DNA from: Escallonia rubra
Taxonomy: Eukaryota; Streptophyta; Magnoliopsida; Escalloniales; Escalloniaceae
NCBI GenBank assembly: GCA_033065855.1
Contig: JAVXUO010000831.1
Span: 392,001-456,000 of the forward strand
Direction: 5' to 3'
DNA: 64,000 nucleotides
A model generated the notes under the pieces. That model did no database searches, was not told the DNA's origin, and saw only the letters and a list, made by a program, of their open reading frames with translations. Positions 11,056 to 22,638 of the stretch are shown here, in pieces (the stretch's first letter is position 1; each line of letters begins with the position of its first letter). Both the position numbers and the translations under genes were made by a program.

Positions 11056-11933
11056 GGTCCATGGCTGGAGTGATGGAAAATGTAAAGTCTCTATGATAAG
11101 TCTATCTCGAAGAATCTGCTCGGTGGAGAAAAAGGGAGGTGTTTATTCAAAGGATAGCTAAAGCAGGTTCAATAACAGATCATTAACCATCTTCAGATAC
11201 AAAGCTGATTGAATGACTTGAGAAAGAGGGAAAGTTTGGGGGAAATTGTTCAAATTTGGGTAACAATTGTATAATACACCATTGATCATCAATACCGGCT
11301 CATTTTTTAGCAAGCCTCAATATTGAGATCACGTCGGTTAGTTTAGCAAATAATTAGTGAGCAGGACTGAGTGCTAAACAAGCTGATTTCGAGACTCTTC
11401 AACAGCTTGGTTCACCTACAGCTCTACGTCCCTAGCTAGTCCATGATTCTGTATTGGCACGCCAGTAACCGTCGACGCATGTCAGAATACATAAGATATG
11501 CGACCGACCCCTTGTATCTCCGCCATGCTTTAAGTTGATGGTCCTAAGAGCAAGTTGGGTAGCTTCTTATTCCATCTCTTGCAAAGAAGAGCAAATAAAG
11601 AAAGATGCCAAAGTGAAAAAGGCCCCTGATAGAGCAAGATCTTGTAACAAGCCATAAAACACGTGACAATATAACATCTCGCCTCAAACCAATTGCCTTT
11701 CAGGAAACATAACAAAAGGTATATCAGCCCATTCCGGAAGCTATAAAGTCGAAGGGTGCTCGTACGCGAAGACTGGAGTGAGTAAGAACTTTATGGGTGA
11801 TTGTCATGGTGGACGTGGATGTTGATATGGGAATATCTTCATATTTACGACTATGATTTCTTATTTAACTGATTCTGTATACCCACCCTGGTTAGTATCT
11901 TATGCAGCAACGTCAAATCTATATCTATATCTA
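11056..11933. other. GRX1 upstream region
   Basis: Promoter-proximal sequence, collinear with 28300-29140. Part of it (about 11540-11830) is also similar to 23560-23830 upstream of GRX2, for example CTTCTTATTCCATCT and GACTGGAGTGAGTAAGAAC. These stretches persist across both duplication levels. No other gene is seen. Confidence 0.5.
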
Positions 11934-12135
11934 TCTAATCTAATATATAATAAGCAAAACGAGAAATGAGTGATAACTTCTTTGCGAGACACATGATCGA
12001 TTATTTACATGACATATCAAAACCATTGATGTAATGCTTAAATACTCAACCTTAACTCTACCAAAATATATTGAAACTCAAATATATTCATAGCGTTTAG
12101 ATAGAACTCACCTGGGCCTTGCCCGGGTTACCTAA
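11934..12135 (+). mobile_element. possible short non-autonomous Helitron
   Basis: The element starts TCTAATCTAATATATAATAAG-like and ends with a GC-rich hairpin, CCTGGGC-CTT-GCCCGGG, followed shortly by CTAA and a T. A TC 5' end, a 3' hairpin and a CTRR end before T are Helitron hallmarks. A second head-like copy (AATATATAATAAACGAAGCGAGA...) follows at about 12143. The same structure is at 29141-29342, so it predates the segmental duplication. Confidence 0.45.
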
Positions 12136-12779
12136 TTAGTAATATATAATAAACGAAGCGAGAGCTTCTTTTCGCGACACATCATCACATAGATAATTTC
12201 TTTATTTGACAGGTCATCGCATTATGTTTCCAATATGAAATATAATTATAATCATTATAAGTGTCACTAAAGGTTCAAATGTTATCTTGGACGGGTTCTT
12301 ATTTCTTGATAAGATAATTTTCATATTATTGAGCCTTATATAAGGGTAGTGGTTGGCTTATTCAATCAAAACCCTGAATTATGATTGAAGGTTGGCTATA
12401 AATGTGGTTCAACATTGACATCCTCACATGGCATCATGAACGTTAAATAGCATGCTGTTGAAATTTCAGCCAAAGTCCAAATGAGATTTCAAGTTTTAAC
12501 CTTTAAGAAGAGTTGGTGATCGGCAAAAATGATCTAAAATTGGAAAAAATCATCTAGACGATGTACTTTTCGTTTAGAAAAACAGGAGTAGGATTGATTT
12601 ATTTCCATGGCTCTCTTGATTGATCTATTTCAGAGCACCTATTCACTTTAGCCAAAACAACAAGGGTTTGTCCAAAATACTAGCTTCTATAGCTTCTAGT
12701 TTTGTTACTTAGAACATATTCCAATCCATTTAGATAGAGAAACCAAAAGCGTGTAGAACCATAATAGAAGGTCCATATT

Positions 12780-13480
12780 GAAGGATAAAAGATGCTTGTT
12801 AAAGTTAATCAGTGCGGTAATCAGGACCCTTCAAATCAATATATTGAGATAGACCCTTTTGAATTCAAAACAAGGATGAAAAGAATATCCCATGACTTGG
12901 CCTACCATACCATTTATCATTTTTTATGCCTAAAACTTATTCCCACATGATTCGTGCGTTTACCAGGTGGTTATTTCAACTCCCCGTACCATCCTACCAG
13001 GTTGTGGTGCTTTTGCAAAAAAGTGCAATCTATGTCTCAAATGATGAGTTCCAATGTTGCAAAGTCAAGTGGTAGGTGGCTATAGAGAAAAGGAGAATAA
13101 AGATCGGACCAACAAGTGTTCTCAGATGTCATTCGGGACCAACTACTGGTTGTTGGAATAAGATCCTCTTTCCCATAAAAAAAAGTTGCTTTCTTGGTGT
13201 TTTGAACCAAATTAGTTTAACAAGCGTAGCGCTTTCTTTGGCCTACCATTTGTCACTCTCGACACAAAAGGAAATTCCCCTAGATATATTCTCAATGTGG
13301 TTATTTCAACCTCAAGTACCATCGTACCAGATGATGGTGATTTCCTGAAGAGAGCAACCTATGCCTCCAATGATAAGTTTCTATGTTGCAAAGTCAAATG
13401 ATAGGTGGATATAGTGAAAAGGGAGAATAGAGATCACATCAATAGGAAGTTCTCAAATGGCAGAACTAACTGCTTATAAT
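12780..13480. repeat. two diverged modules of about 340-bp period
   Basis: The blocks near 12890-13090 and 13235-13440 share CCTACCAT, GGTTATTTCAAC, GTACCATC, TACCAG, GTTGCAAAGTCAA and GATAGGTGG-type motifs in the same order. Related modules occur at 25190-25300, 39580-39672 and 53551-53640. The unit 2 partner is 29998-30720. The frames seen here (13076-13348 and 30001-30306) differ between units by indels and are not credible genes. Confidence 0.7.
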
Positions 13481-14019
13481 GGGGGATAAGATCCTCCACC
13501 CATCTAACAAGTAGTGAGTCACGCTAGCTAAATAATTTCTAAGGAGATTTACGCTCCTTGTCTCTGCTGAGAAGATTATTAGCATCAACGGAGGTAACTG
13601 TGGGGCAAATAATTATGACCTATAAGCAAGTCCCACAGGTATTTTGTGGATTAGTCCAACATTAGAAATAGGAAAAGAGAAGAATTTTACCACAAATGAG
13701 TTGTGAAGAAAATAATTTTAGATAATATATAAGATATCTTTGTAGAAAGGGTGATAATTATCTCAAGTAAGATAGTTAAACTGTGAAGAACTGAATCGAA
13801 ATTAATCTGCAAGCCGAGCCTGGCAATGCATTTTCTCTCTTGCCACCCAGACGCCATGTAAACACGTTTAGCAATTTACTTGTTGACATGTCACACAGGG
13901 GCGGAAAGTCTTGAAATGGACAAGTTGATGGAACTAGGGATAGATTATTCCTGAGAAAAAGAAAATAAAACAAAACGGCATGCAGCTAAAATATAGTTAC
14001 AAGAAGAGCCAATTGCCAA

Positions 14020-14960
14020 CTTAATATTGGTCTCTTCATTTAGAGTCTAACTTTTTAAAATTGGATGTATAAGATTCAAGAATCATATTTGTTTTGGTGT
14101 TCTTTTCTTTTCTATTCTTTTTTACCTTTGTTTTGGTGTTCTTTTCTTTTTCTACCTTATTGTTTAACTCTTTCCTACGATTTTATTATTAGAAAATTCG
14201 TAGGTATAATTTTTTGGATATTTGTAAATTTTATAAAACTTAGAAGCCAATCATGCACATTGTAAAACTCTACCTAATCACTATACTTGTATATTAGGCC
14301 CTAATTTTGATTATTAACACCTTATGAGATTCAAGAATCCTATTTGTTTTGGTGTTCTTTCCTTTTCTATCTTTGTTTTGTGTTCTTTTCTTTTTCTACT
14401 TTATTATTTTAACTCTTTTTTATCATTTATTATTAGAAATTTTGTAGGTTTAATTTACCCTATATTTGTAAACTTTATAAAACTAAGAAGCCAATCATAC
14501 ACCTTATAAAACTCTATCTAATCACTATACTTATATATTAGGTCCTAATTTTAATTATTAACTCCTCAAAAACACTTTAAAGTAACAAGATTTTTAAAAC
14601 CTTATCTTCGTGCCATGTAGGATTTTTTTAGAAATCTTCTACTTCTGACACGTAAGATTCAACTTTACATGTGGTAGTTCCCTAACTTAATTGGTCTCTT
14701 CATTTAGAGTCCAACATCTTTGAATAGGATATATAAGATTCAAGAATTCTATTTATTTTGGTGTTCTTTTCTTTTTCTACCTTATTTAACTATTTCTTAT
14801 GATTTATTATTAGAAAATTCGTATGTATAATTTGCCCTATATGTGTAAACTTTGTAAAACTGAGAAACCAATCATGTACCTTATAAAACTCTATCTAATC
14901 ATTATACTTATATGTTAGGCCTTAGTTTTAGTTATTAACACCTAAAAAGTACTCTAAAAT
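14020..14960. repeat. three-copy tandem repeat, about 280-380 bp per copy
   Basis: Copies start near 14030, 14320 and 14690. Each carries GATTCAAGAAT, TTTGGTGTTCTTTTC, TTATTATTAGAAA and AACTCTATCTAATCA-like blocks in order. The unit 2 partner is about 31255-32190. Open frames in it are F/L-rich and repetitive and are not genes. Confidence 0.75.
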
Positions 14961-16457
14961 AACAACATAAAATCTCAAAAATATAAAATACGAAATCTTC
15001 CCTGCTTACTAACTCTTTATTATGATTTTATTATTGAAGAATTTAAAGGGATTATTGATTACTACACATAAGATTTGTGACACGTAAGATTTGTTGAACT
15101 CTTATATTTTTGACAAGTAAGATTTTTAGAACTCGATCAGCAATTACATTAGAAATTCCAAGAGGGTTATATTCTCAACAATGTTTGTTCTTTTAGATCG
15201 CTAAAGGTAAGATATACCGTTAAAGTCTAACATTTTACATTCAGTTTTAACTAAGGACATATATGTATTTGGAAGAAAATAACTTGTGGCAATAGCTAAG
15301 ATTGAGTTGAAGGGAAATAAATATAAGGGTAAATGAGTTAACATAATTTTTTTTCCATTAATTGGTAACAATGGCCAATTATGATAGTTAAGGTAATATT
15401 ACTAGGGAGATTTCGACGGTAGATATCACAGTATGACAGTGGTGGGAACTAGAAATGTGACAATGATTACGAATATGATAGTGATAATTGATGTGGTGGT
15501 AGTTGTAGCACAATTAATGAAATTGAGATTTGTAATAGTTCTGACAAGCCATGGTTGCAATGGTACGTGTAGTTTTTGAGATGGTTATGATGGTGGTAAT
15601 CTTAGCAGTAGGATTATAGTGATGGCAGAGGTGATGGTAGTAGTAACAATTAGTAAGTGGTAATTCTAATGTGATTAGGGGTAGCATTAATATAATGATG
15701 GTTGACAAGTTATATGCCTTGGGCAAGTGATAAGATGTTTACCGTGGTAGTTCTAAATATGCTCATTTACAGTGGTAGCACTAAGGTGTTTCGAGGTAGT
15801 ATCAATGTACTAGTGGTGCATGAGTTATACTCGAAATCTGGATTGGACAGCCCGAAGAAAAAGACATAGTGAAAACTCGATTAATCTTTGATAATTTGAG
15901 CATACACATAGAACGTATTTTGAGTACTATATTTCCTTTTCATTATGCCCCGAACAAAAAATATGCGAAATGCTTTGCATAAAGAAAGATATCAAATGAC
16001 TCAATTAGCATTTATACTTATAAGGTTGAGCTTCATATACATCATCCCTTAAGAAGGAAAATTGTAACTCGTTACTAGATTCCGTTAACAAAAACAAACA
16101 GAAATATAAAAATGAACATATGGATTGTAATTTTCTTCTTTCACAGTATCTTTGGAGATAAGATTGCTTTAACCTGGTGATTAGAACATTGATGCTTGAG
16201 TATTAAGTTAAAAGGTATGAATCTACAATTATATATTAGTATGAGATTGTCGCTCATAATTTATAACTAAATGTCAAAAGTATTGCTTATGAAAAAGTAT
16301 CCTAAGATTATACCATAAGTATTTTTATTGTAGCATTCCCATTTGATTTGTAAGTAAAAGTATGCATAAGAACTTTTCAAAATGGTATTTTCAAGATGTG
16401 ATCTTATACTTTAATTTATATATTTGCCGGAAATTAACAAGATTTGTAACGTATCAA
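14961..16457. other. AT-rich intergenic stretch between GRX1 and GRX2 blocks
   Basis: No gene is seen. A GGTGGTAGT-rich patch at 15430-15800 gives a chance minus-strand frame. It is collinear with 32190-33680 apart from small indels. Confidence 0.5.
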
Positions 16458-16466
16458 TAATATTAA
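16458..16466. repeat. 9-bp target-site duplication, left
   Basis: TAATATTAA, repeated at 18179-18187 and present once at the undisturbed site in unit 2 (about 33690-33698). Confidence 0.95.
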
Positions 16467-18178
16467 GGGTTAATTACAAAACTGTCTCCTGAGATTTACA
16501 CGTTTTTTCACTTTGCTCCCCGTGTTTACAACTTTTGCAATAGTGTCTCCCGAGGTTGACAAAACTATTTCAAACGGCTCCAAAATTGGATGGCCGTTGA
16601 AATTCGGACGTTAAGTCCGCATGTGCACAGCACATGCCGTTTTGGCATGGGCAAATCGGTCAATTCCCTTACCAAAGCCCTCTGAAAACCCTAAACCCCA
16701 TTACCCTCCTATCTCTCTTCTCTCTCTTCCTCTCCGCAGGCAGCAGGCCCTAATCGGGCAGCGCCGCTCCCATCTCCGGCGTCCCCATTGCTGGCCACGT
16801 TCCTCACCGGCAATGACCCTGATAACAATTAATTACAGGATTGTAGCTAGATATAATTTAGTTCTAATTTCAAGGATTACAACTAATCGAAATAGATGTT
16901 AGCTTGCTTCATGAAAACACGTAAAACCAATAGAGGAAGACAACAAAGAAAGACTGAACAAGATGGGTCCTGCGTCTGAAAGAGGAATTTATCATAAACC
17001 CGGATCGTAGGATTTCGCTAAGAACTGGAGACATGAATATCAAAAGTCAAGCATATCATATGCAGCATCTATGGAACAAGATCTTGACAAAAAAGGTTTA
17101 CAAAAACCAAGAATTCCTACAGGGAAACAGGAGCTTATAACAAAGTAACCAAACCCCAGAAATCAAAGCCCAAAAACAACAGAATCTGGCAAGCAAAGAA
17201 ACTTGAACAACGGAAAAAACAGAGCCAAAGAGAGGGAAACAGAGCTTAAGATCTAAAACAAAGATCTTGGAGAAAGAGAGGCAGAATAACAACAGCTCAA
17301 AAGCTCAAGATGCCCGTGACCACCGTGCTGTAGCCGAGATGACGCTGCCACCGCCAAGTCGCCGTGCAATCGCTGTCGCCGGCCACCATTCAGTCTCTGG
17401 TGAGAAACTCTGGTTGGCAGCCCCATCGCCGGTCAACGCCTCTTCCAGATCACGGCAGCCCCATCACCGGCGAGCAACTACAGCTACCCCTTCAACGAGA
17501 CTCTGCAACCGCCGCACCGCAGCCAACGCGTCGCTACCACCACCGCACGAGACTTATCATCGGCCAGCCATAATTCCGGTCGCACCAGACATGGACTACC
17601 ACGACACCACACTGCAGTGTCACAGTACTACCGAAGATGAATCCGAAACGCATATCTCACTACCGATCTCGACTCATTTGGGTTGCTGAAATGAGTGTCA
17701 AGATTATGCCATCTTCAAGCTACCTGCTTGTCATCCAACCTTCTTTCTATATTCACCACCAGAAGCAAAACCCTCCCCAGGAAATTCCGGCCATTGTTCG
17801 ACTCCTTCACGTTAGAGATGTTGATTTCTATGGTTCTGTAAGGGAGATCCGCGACGTTATTTACATGGAACACGAGCTTCTCGTTAAAGACATTGCTAGA
17901 AAGCTGCGGAGAGGAAGAGAAAGAAGAGAGATAGGAGGGTAATGGGGTTTAGGGTTTTTAGAGGGCTTTGGTAAGGGAATTGACCGATTTGCCCATGCCA
18001 AAACGGCATGTGCTGTGCACATGCGGACTTAACGTCCGAATTTCAACGGTCATCCAATTTTGGAGCCGTTTGCAATGGTTTTGTCAACCTCGGGGGGACA
18101 CTATTGCAAAAGTTGTAAACACGGGGAGCAAAGTGCAAAAACGTGTAAACCTCAGGGGGACAGTTTTGTAATTAACCC
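16467..18178. mobile_element. Mutator-like element (Pack-MULE type) with long TIRs
   Basis: A 1712-bp insertion bounded by terminal inverted repeats of about 273 bp (16467-16739 and 17904-18178), beginning GGGTTAATTAC and ending GTAATTAACCC. It has a perfect 9-bp target duplication. The allelic site in unit 2 is empty and holds one TAATATTAA, so the element arrived in unit 1 only. Long TIRs with 9-bp duplications define Mutator-like elements. It encodes no transposase. Its interior is locally GC-rich (17290-17640), codes for nothing obvious there, and includes a fragment resembling a plant C2-domain gene near the right TIR. Confidence 0.93.
17735..17905 (-). pseudogene. captured fragment resembling an MCTP/QUIRKY-type C2 domain
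   Basis: Read on the minus strand, one uninterrupted frame gives a peptide with NEKLVFHVNN, LPYRTIEINI and NGRNFLGRVLL in that order. This is the pattern of plant multiple-C2-and-transmembrane-region proteins (FTIP/QUIRKY class), where W-N-E-x-L-x-F-x-V, a short spacer and then K/R-N-F-L-G-R-V follow each other within one C2 domain. The tryptophan before NE is replaced by leucine. The fragment covers about 55 residues of one C2 domain and runs directly up to the right TIR. Such acquisition of host gene pieces is known for Pack-MULEs. The assignment is from pattern memory, without a search. Confidence 0.55.
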
Positions 18179-18187
18179 TAATATTAA
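18179..18187. repeat. 9-bp target-site duplication, right
   Basis: TAATATTAA, the second copy flanking the Mutator-like element. Confidence 0.95.
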
Positions 18188-18653
18188 TGTGTTTTAACCA
18201 ATATTTTTAACACCTTGCTTTGGTGCTTTGAAATCTCTTTAATATTCTTATGCATCTTCTTGCTCTGTCAAAGAAGTAAGAATTATTGAGTATAATTTTG
18301 TACGTATATAATATGCATGAACAACATAGGCTGCGAGAGACATATGGATGTATATTACATGTTTATTAGAAATTTCAATAGTATGATTTAATGCGTGGTT
18401 GCCGTACCTCTTAAAATTAGAAGGAAAACAATTTTTAAACATATCCCGTGCATTCTCCTTGTATTGCTAAGCAAACCCATTGAAGTACAAGAGATCCCAA
18501 AACCAAGTCGAGCATTATTTTATACATCGAAATGTAAATTACGTGGTGTCAAAACCAAGCATTACATTACATTATTTCGGTTCGTGCATACTCTCGTAAT
18601 AAAAGCCGAAAGTTATAGTCACAGAAACATTTTTCAGTGGTTTATTGTTGATC

Positions 18654-18962
18654 TTAGACCCATATAGCATTAGCCTCAATGAGCATTGGTTTAAGCTTGC
18701 CCCTGATATTGAGGCTCATGATCTCATTGGATCCACCAACCAATTCATTGCCTATGAATACACTTGGTACGCTAGGCTTACGACCTAATCTCTTTAGCGC
18801 TCGTTCCATTTCCCGTCCATTCGGAAGCTGGTCGAGCTGATAAACCGTGATGTTCGCCCCAAAACCACGTATGAGCGTCTCAATTGTGTGGCAAATGCAA
18901 CAAGAGCTTTTGGTGAAAATCACGACCGGATCTTCAGCAGCCAATCTCTCCACCTCATCCAT
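18654..18962 (-). CDS. CC-type (class III) glutaredoxin, GRX2
   Basis: An intact, intronless 102-residue class III glutaredoxin. It has the same architecture as GRX1: CCIC active site at 21-24, SVPSVF with the cis-proline, GGSNEI glutathione motif, and AIWV end. It differs from GRX1 at eight positions: residues 29, 38, 42, 47, 58, 59, 81 and 86. Most lie between the active-site helix and the cis-proline, near the glutathione/partner groove. From its unit 2 counterpart GRX4 it differs only at residue 86 (Ile/Val). The start is the ATG at 18960-18962, at the same place as in GRX1. An upstream frame at 18920-19150 overlaps it in another frame and is not a gene. The neighbouring Mutator-like insertion ends about 480 bp beyond the stop codon, on the 3' side, so it leaves the promoter untouched. 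Confidence 0.95.
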   Translation of the reverse strand: MDEVERLAAEDPVVIFTKSSCCICHTIETLIRGFGANITVYQLDQLPNGREMERALKRLGRKPSVPSVFIGNELVGGSNEIMSLNIRGKLKPMLIEANAIWV

Positions 18963-19063
18963 GAATTAGTGTGCAAGAAGATGAAGAGAGAAAACAATGT
19001 GATGTATGTGAAGCTTGGGAAAAGAGTTTGAGGCTTGGGTTTGAGGAAGTTGCCTCTTAGGAT

Positions 19064-19075
19064 GCTATTTATAGA
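19064..19075 (-). promoter_or_regulatory. TATA box of GRX2
   Basis: TCTATAAATAGC on the minus strand, about 100 bp upstream of the start codon. It is identical at 34574-34585 upstream of GRX4. It is a different TATA variant from the GRX1/GRX3 pair, in line with the older divergence of the two blocks. Confidence 0.65.
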
Positions 19076-19162
19076 GTAAAACTGGCTGAAATGTTTAAAA
19101 GAGTGATGCAAATGGAAGGGCTGCGATGCAAATGAAAAGGCTCTCTTCATGGGTCTATCTTG

Positions 19163-19838
19163 GAGAATCTGGTCGGTGGAGAATAAAGGGATCGGTTTAT
19201 CGAAAGGGTAGCTTTGGGCTCACAAACAGATTTTTGTACTTTTGAAACACAGCTGATAGAGTAATTTGAAGGAGGGAAACTTTGAAAAATGGCTCTTGAA
19301 AAAGGTAGCAAGATTCTCAGGCTACCTTCCTTACCCTTCAAGACTTCTCATGTTCTGCTCAAAACTACGTAGACCAATGTTTGAAAGTTGAGAAGGGCTC
19401 AAAGTGTAGTAGAAGCAATTACCAATTTTGATCTGCAACTATTCGGGGTTCTGTTAATCAATCGGAGGTACTTAAAACTCTCGAGAATTTAGCAACTTTA
19501 AGCTAACATTTTACTTAGTCACCGCTTAATTACCCCAAGTATTGGCTTTAGTTGGGTTTTTTTAGGACTCTGATCAGAAATCAACACCTGAAATGCATAT
19601 CTTAAATTGTTTAACAAGGAAGATTTCAACTTCAACATTAAGAGCAGGTTCGGGAAGTTCAGTTAACAGATTAACAGGGCCAGTCCTAAACGAGCTGATC
19701 TCGGGGCTTCTTCAAGGGCTCAATTTTCTTGCCGTTCTCTATCTCTAAGCCATAGTTCTGTATCTGATACCAACGGCATTAACAGTATAGTAGCATGTCA
19801 GCAACAAAAATACTAGTAAAGTTACGACCGAGTCACGG
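19163..19838. other. GRX2 upstream region
   Basis: Conserved almost base for base with 34674-35348. No gene is supported. The frames at 19147-19341 and 34658-34852 are identical only because the DNA is, and the product has no recognisable domain. Confidence 0.5.
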
Positions 19839-20003
19839 TGTAATACCCTAGACTTTTAACTACTTGTGTAAAGAATAATTAAAAAAAAAAGGTTATACTG
19901 ATTTTGAATTAAGTAATGGACCATTAAGAATTTTCTTGGAGTCCTTTTAGTGACTGCTAGTGGCTAATGTGACTAGATTATATAATTATATATATATATA
20001 TAT

Positions 20004-20074
20004 AGCGGACGATAATTGGCCGTCCGCTACATTATGCAGCGGACGGTGCTAGCGCTAGCAATGGATCACGATCC
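20004..20074. repeat. unit-1-specific palindromic insertion
   Basis: About 71 bp containing the hairpin AGCGGACG...CGTCCGCT and then GCTAGCGCTAGC, inserted in a TA-rich stretch. In unit 2 (about 35500-35540) there is only TA- and T/A-run sequence. It may be a miniature element or the remains of one. No clear target duplication can be read because of the TA context. Confidence 0.45.
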
Positions 20075-21366
20075 TATATATATTTTAAAAATATTTCGGG
20101 TTGGATTAGAATTTTAAGTCATATTGTGATTAAATTTTCAATGAAGAATTTAAGTTGTATTATAATTGTACTAGTAATTAGGACTTCAAGTTATATTAAA
20201 ATTTGATTAGCAAATTATATAAGGGGGCAGAAGAAATAAGAGTTCTCATATTTTTTCAGAGACAAAGGAGAGAAAAGAGCAAAGAGCTATTGCATTCTTT
20301 TGGGTATTCAAGCAAAATTGTGATGATTGATCTAAGATAAAGTGGAGATTTTTGATGTTATATTCGTTACTTTGAGGTAATGATTTTTATGTCATCGTTT
20401 CGTTTTATACACGAGAATTTATGTGCTATTGTTTAATTCTCAAAATATATTTGTCTTTGAGCCTATTATTGATCATCACGCTTTTTGTAATGTTATCAAT
20501 AAAAAAAATTACTGTCTTGTAACTTACATTAAAAACGGTTATCTTAAGATTTATTAAAATTATTTGCTCTTTTTATCGGAAGATGTTATTCATAATTATT
20601 TGAGCGCTCCGTCTCTTTCACGGCCTAAAGCTTCAATTGCCACGTATCGATCTTCTGCTGGTTCTTGGCATTAATTTATAACAAGATTTGATCCCGTGCG
20701 TTGCACATGGGAGCAACAACTATCAAAATATTTATTGACAGATCTCGTATTTATATGCCTAATAACAATTACAAAATTGGTAGTGACAATGTGATAATAA
20801 AAAAATTATTTTTACCTTTTTATATGATAAAAATGAACTTGAGTAATAACGATAAGAAAATTTTTATCGTTAAAAATGAACTTGAGTAATAATTGTTAGT
20901 TTTTAGTGACTAATGAAGATGAAAAATAGTGTAAGAAATAAGAAAAATAATCTCTCATAACTAATAGCAATTGCAGTGATAATACTAACAATAATAACCC
21001 GTATATTGAAGTTGTATTATTCAAGACCACCAAGAAAAGAAAAGAATAACAATATATAATAAATGATTAAAAAAATGGAAGAGTAAACAATATATAAAAC
21101 TTGTAATGAAATAAAAGGAAGGAGATTATAGTGGTTTAAGAGAAAAACTGATAGAGATTATTGTGTTTTCCTAAACAATAAAAAGGATTTAAGATTAAAA
21201 TGGAATATATAGAGAATTACTTTTGTTAAAATCTAGAAATTAATGGAATTGTAAGATATAAATAAATTTTTTGAATGGGGCATGTTGACGTAGAAGAGAG
21301 AGAAATGTAAAATCTATATAATTAGTTGAATTTTAAATAAAAAGAATGAATTCAAATCAAATTTTG

Positions 21367-21368
21367 TA

Positions 21369-21430
<62 letters not shown>
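21367..21430. repeat. TG/AG compound microsatellite
   Basis: A TG run followed by an AG run. The unit 2 partner at about 36797-36834 is much shorter, so it is length-variable between copies. Confidence 0.95.
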
Positions 21431-21432
<2 letters not shown>

Positions 21433-21583
21433 ATCCTAATCATTATTATAAAGGTAAGTAAATTTAAAATATTTTAAAATTTCAAAATACGAAAGTTCAC
21501 ATGGCGAAGTAAGAGATTGTCCAAATAAGCGGTGACTGAACATCATTCTCTCAGTTTCGGCTTTCATATATATATATATATGT

Positions 21584-22598
21584 GGGGAAAGCGAATTTGT
21601 TGTTAGCCTTAGGCAAGTTGCCTAAGGCTAGTGACGAAACTACGTCGTTTTGATCAATTTCTTATGACTTTTTCTTCTTCTTTTATGACTTCTTCTTCTT
21701 CTTCTTCTTTTTTCTTGTTTTTTCTCCCTCCTAACAATCGTCAAACTTGAACACTCCAACAATCGCCTCATCGCCGATCACCACCATCGCCGGCCGTCCT
21801 CCATCATAACTGTCACCGAGCAAACCCTAATTAAAGGACTCCTTTCATGGCCCCAAATCCCTTATTCAACCCGTCGCCGCCCCAAATCGCCGGCGTCAAC
21901 AACCTGTCGCCGCCATCTCCGGCGACGCTCAATCTCCATTGCCCCACCATCGACAACCAGTAAGTCACCATCTCACTCAACCGCCGAGACCCACCACTGT
22001 CTGCCCTCTCTCATCTCGCCACCGTTGCTCTGTCGCCGGCGACACCACCCACTGCTGTCGCAGATCACCCACCTCATCATCAATCAAACACCCACCTAGC
22101 TACCACCGGTTCTTCCTCTACCAACAACGGCCACCTCACCCCACCACAGATTGAGCACCTATCTCACCATCGATTAACCACCTACAGCGAATGGCCACGG
22201 CCATAACCACATTATTAACAACAATATGATTTAACAACCTAGATCTGCTTCATCAATGGGTTCGTTCCATCATCAAGAAATTGTAAAACTCAATTCGGTT
22301 ATGATTTAATTTATTTATTCGAAATGGAGACACATTTTGGCTGAATCTTTTATGTCGTAAGAGGATAGAAGGTTGGTGGTGATGGGTTCCTGCGTTGTGA
22401 CAGTGGATTTGATGGGTCACCGGTGTGGAGGCTAGTCGGTGACGGGGACTGTAATCTGAGCAGTTTCGGCAGATATGATGAGAGAGAGAGAGAGAGAACA
22501 AAACAAAAAAAAAGTCATAAAAAAAACTGATTAAAACGACGTCGTTTTAGTCGCTAGCCTTAGACAACTTGCCTAAGGCTAGCAATATATTCGCTTTT

Positions 22599-22601
<3 letters not shown>
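21584..22601. mobile_element. non-autonomous TIR element, about 1.0 kb, unit 1 only
   Basis: Inverted repeats of about 90 bp end the element. The left starts GGGGAAAGCGAA and the right complements to GGGAAAAGCGAA. Both contain the inner palindrome AGCCTTAGGCAAG...CTAAGGCT and ACGTCGTTTT. It sits in a TA run, so the target duplication cannot be read, but the same TA run in unit 2 (about 36970-37010) lacks it. The interior (21760-22200) is GC-rich, with CGCCGGC/CCACC-rich text unlike its surroundings, suggesting a captured 5' exon or leader of a host gene. There is no transposase. The class is uncertain and may be Mutator-like. Confidence 0.75.

Positions 22602-22638
<37 letters not shown>

Noticed and set aside
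13076..13348. 90-codon frame in the 340-bp modules
   Set aside because: The partner region in unit 2 does not keep it open in the same way; it is repeat sequence.
18920..19150. 76-codon frame overlapping the GRX2 start (and 34431-34661 at GRX4)
   Set aside because: It runs through the TATA box, leader and start codon of the glutaredoxin genes in another frame; the glutaredoxin frame has full domain support.
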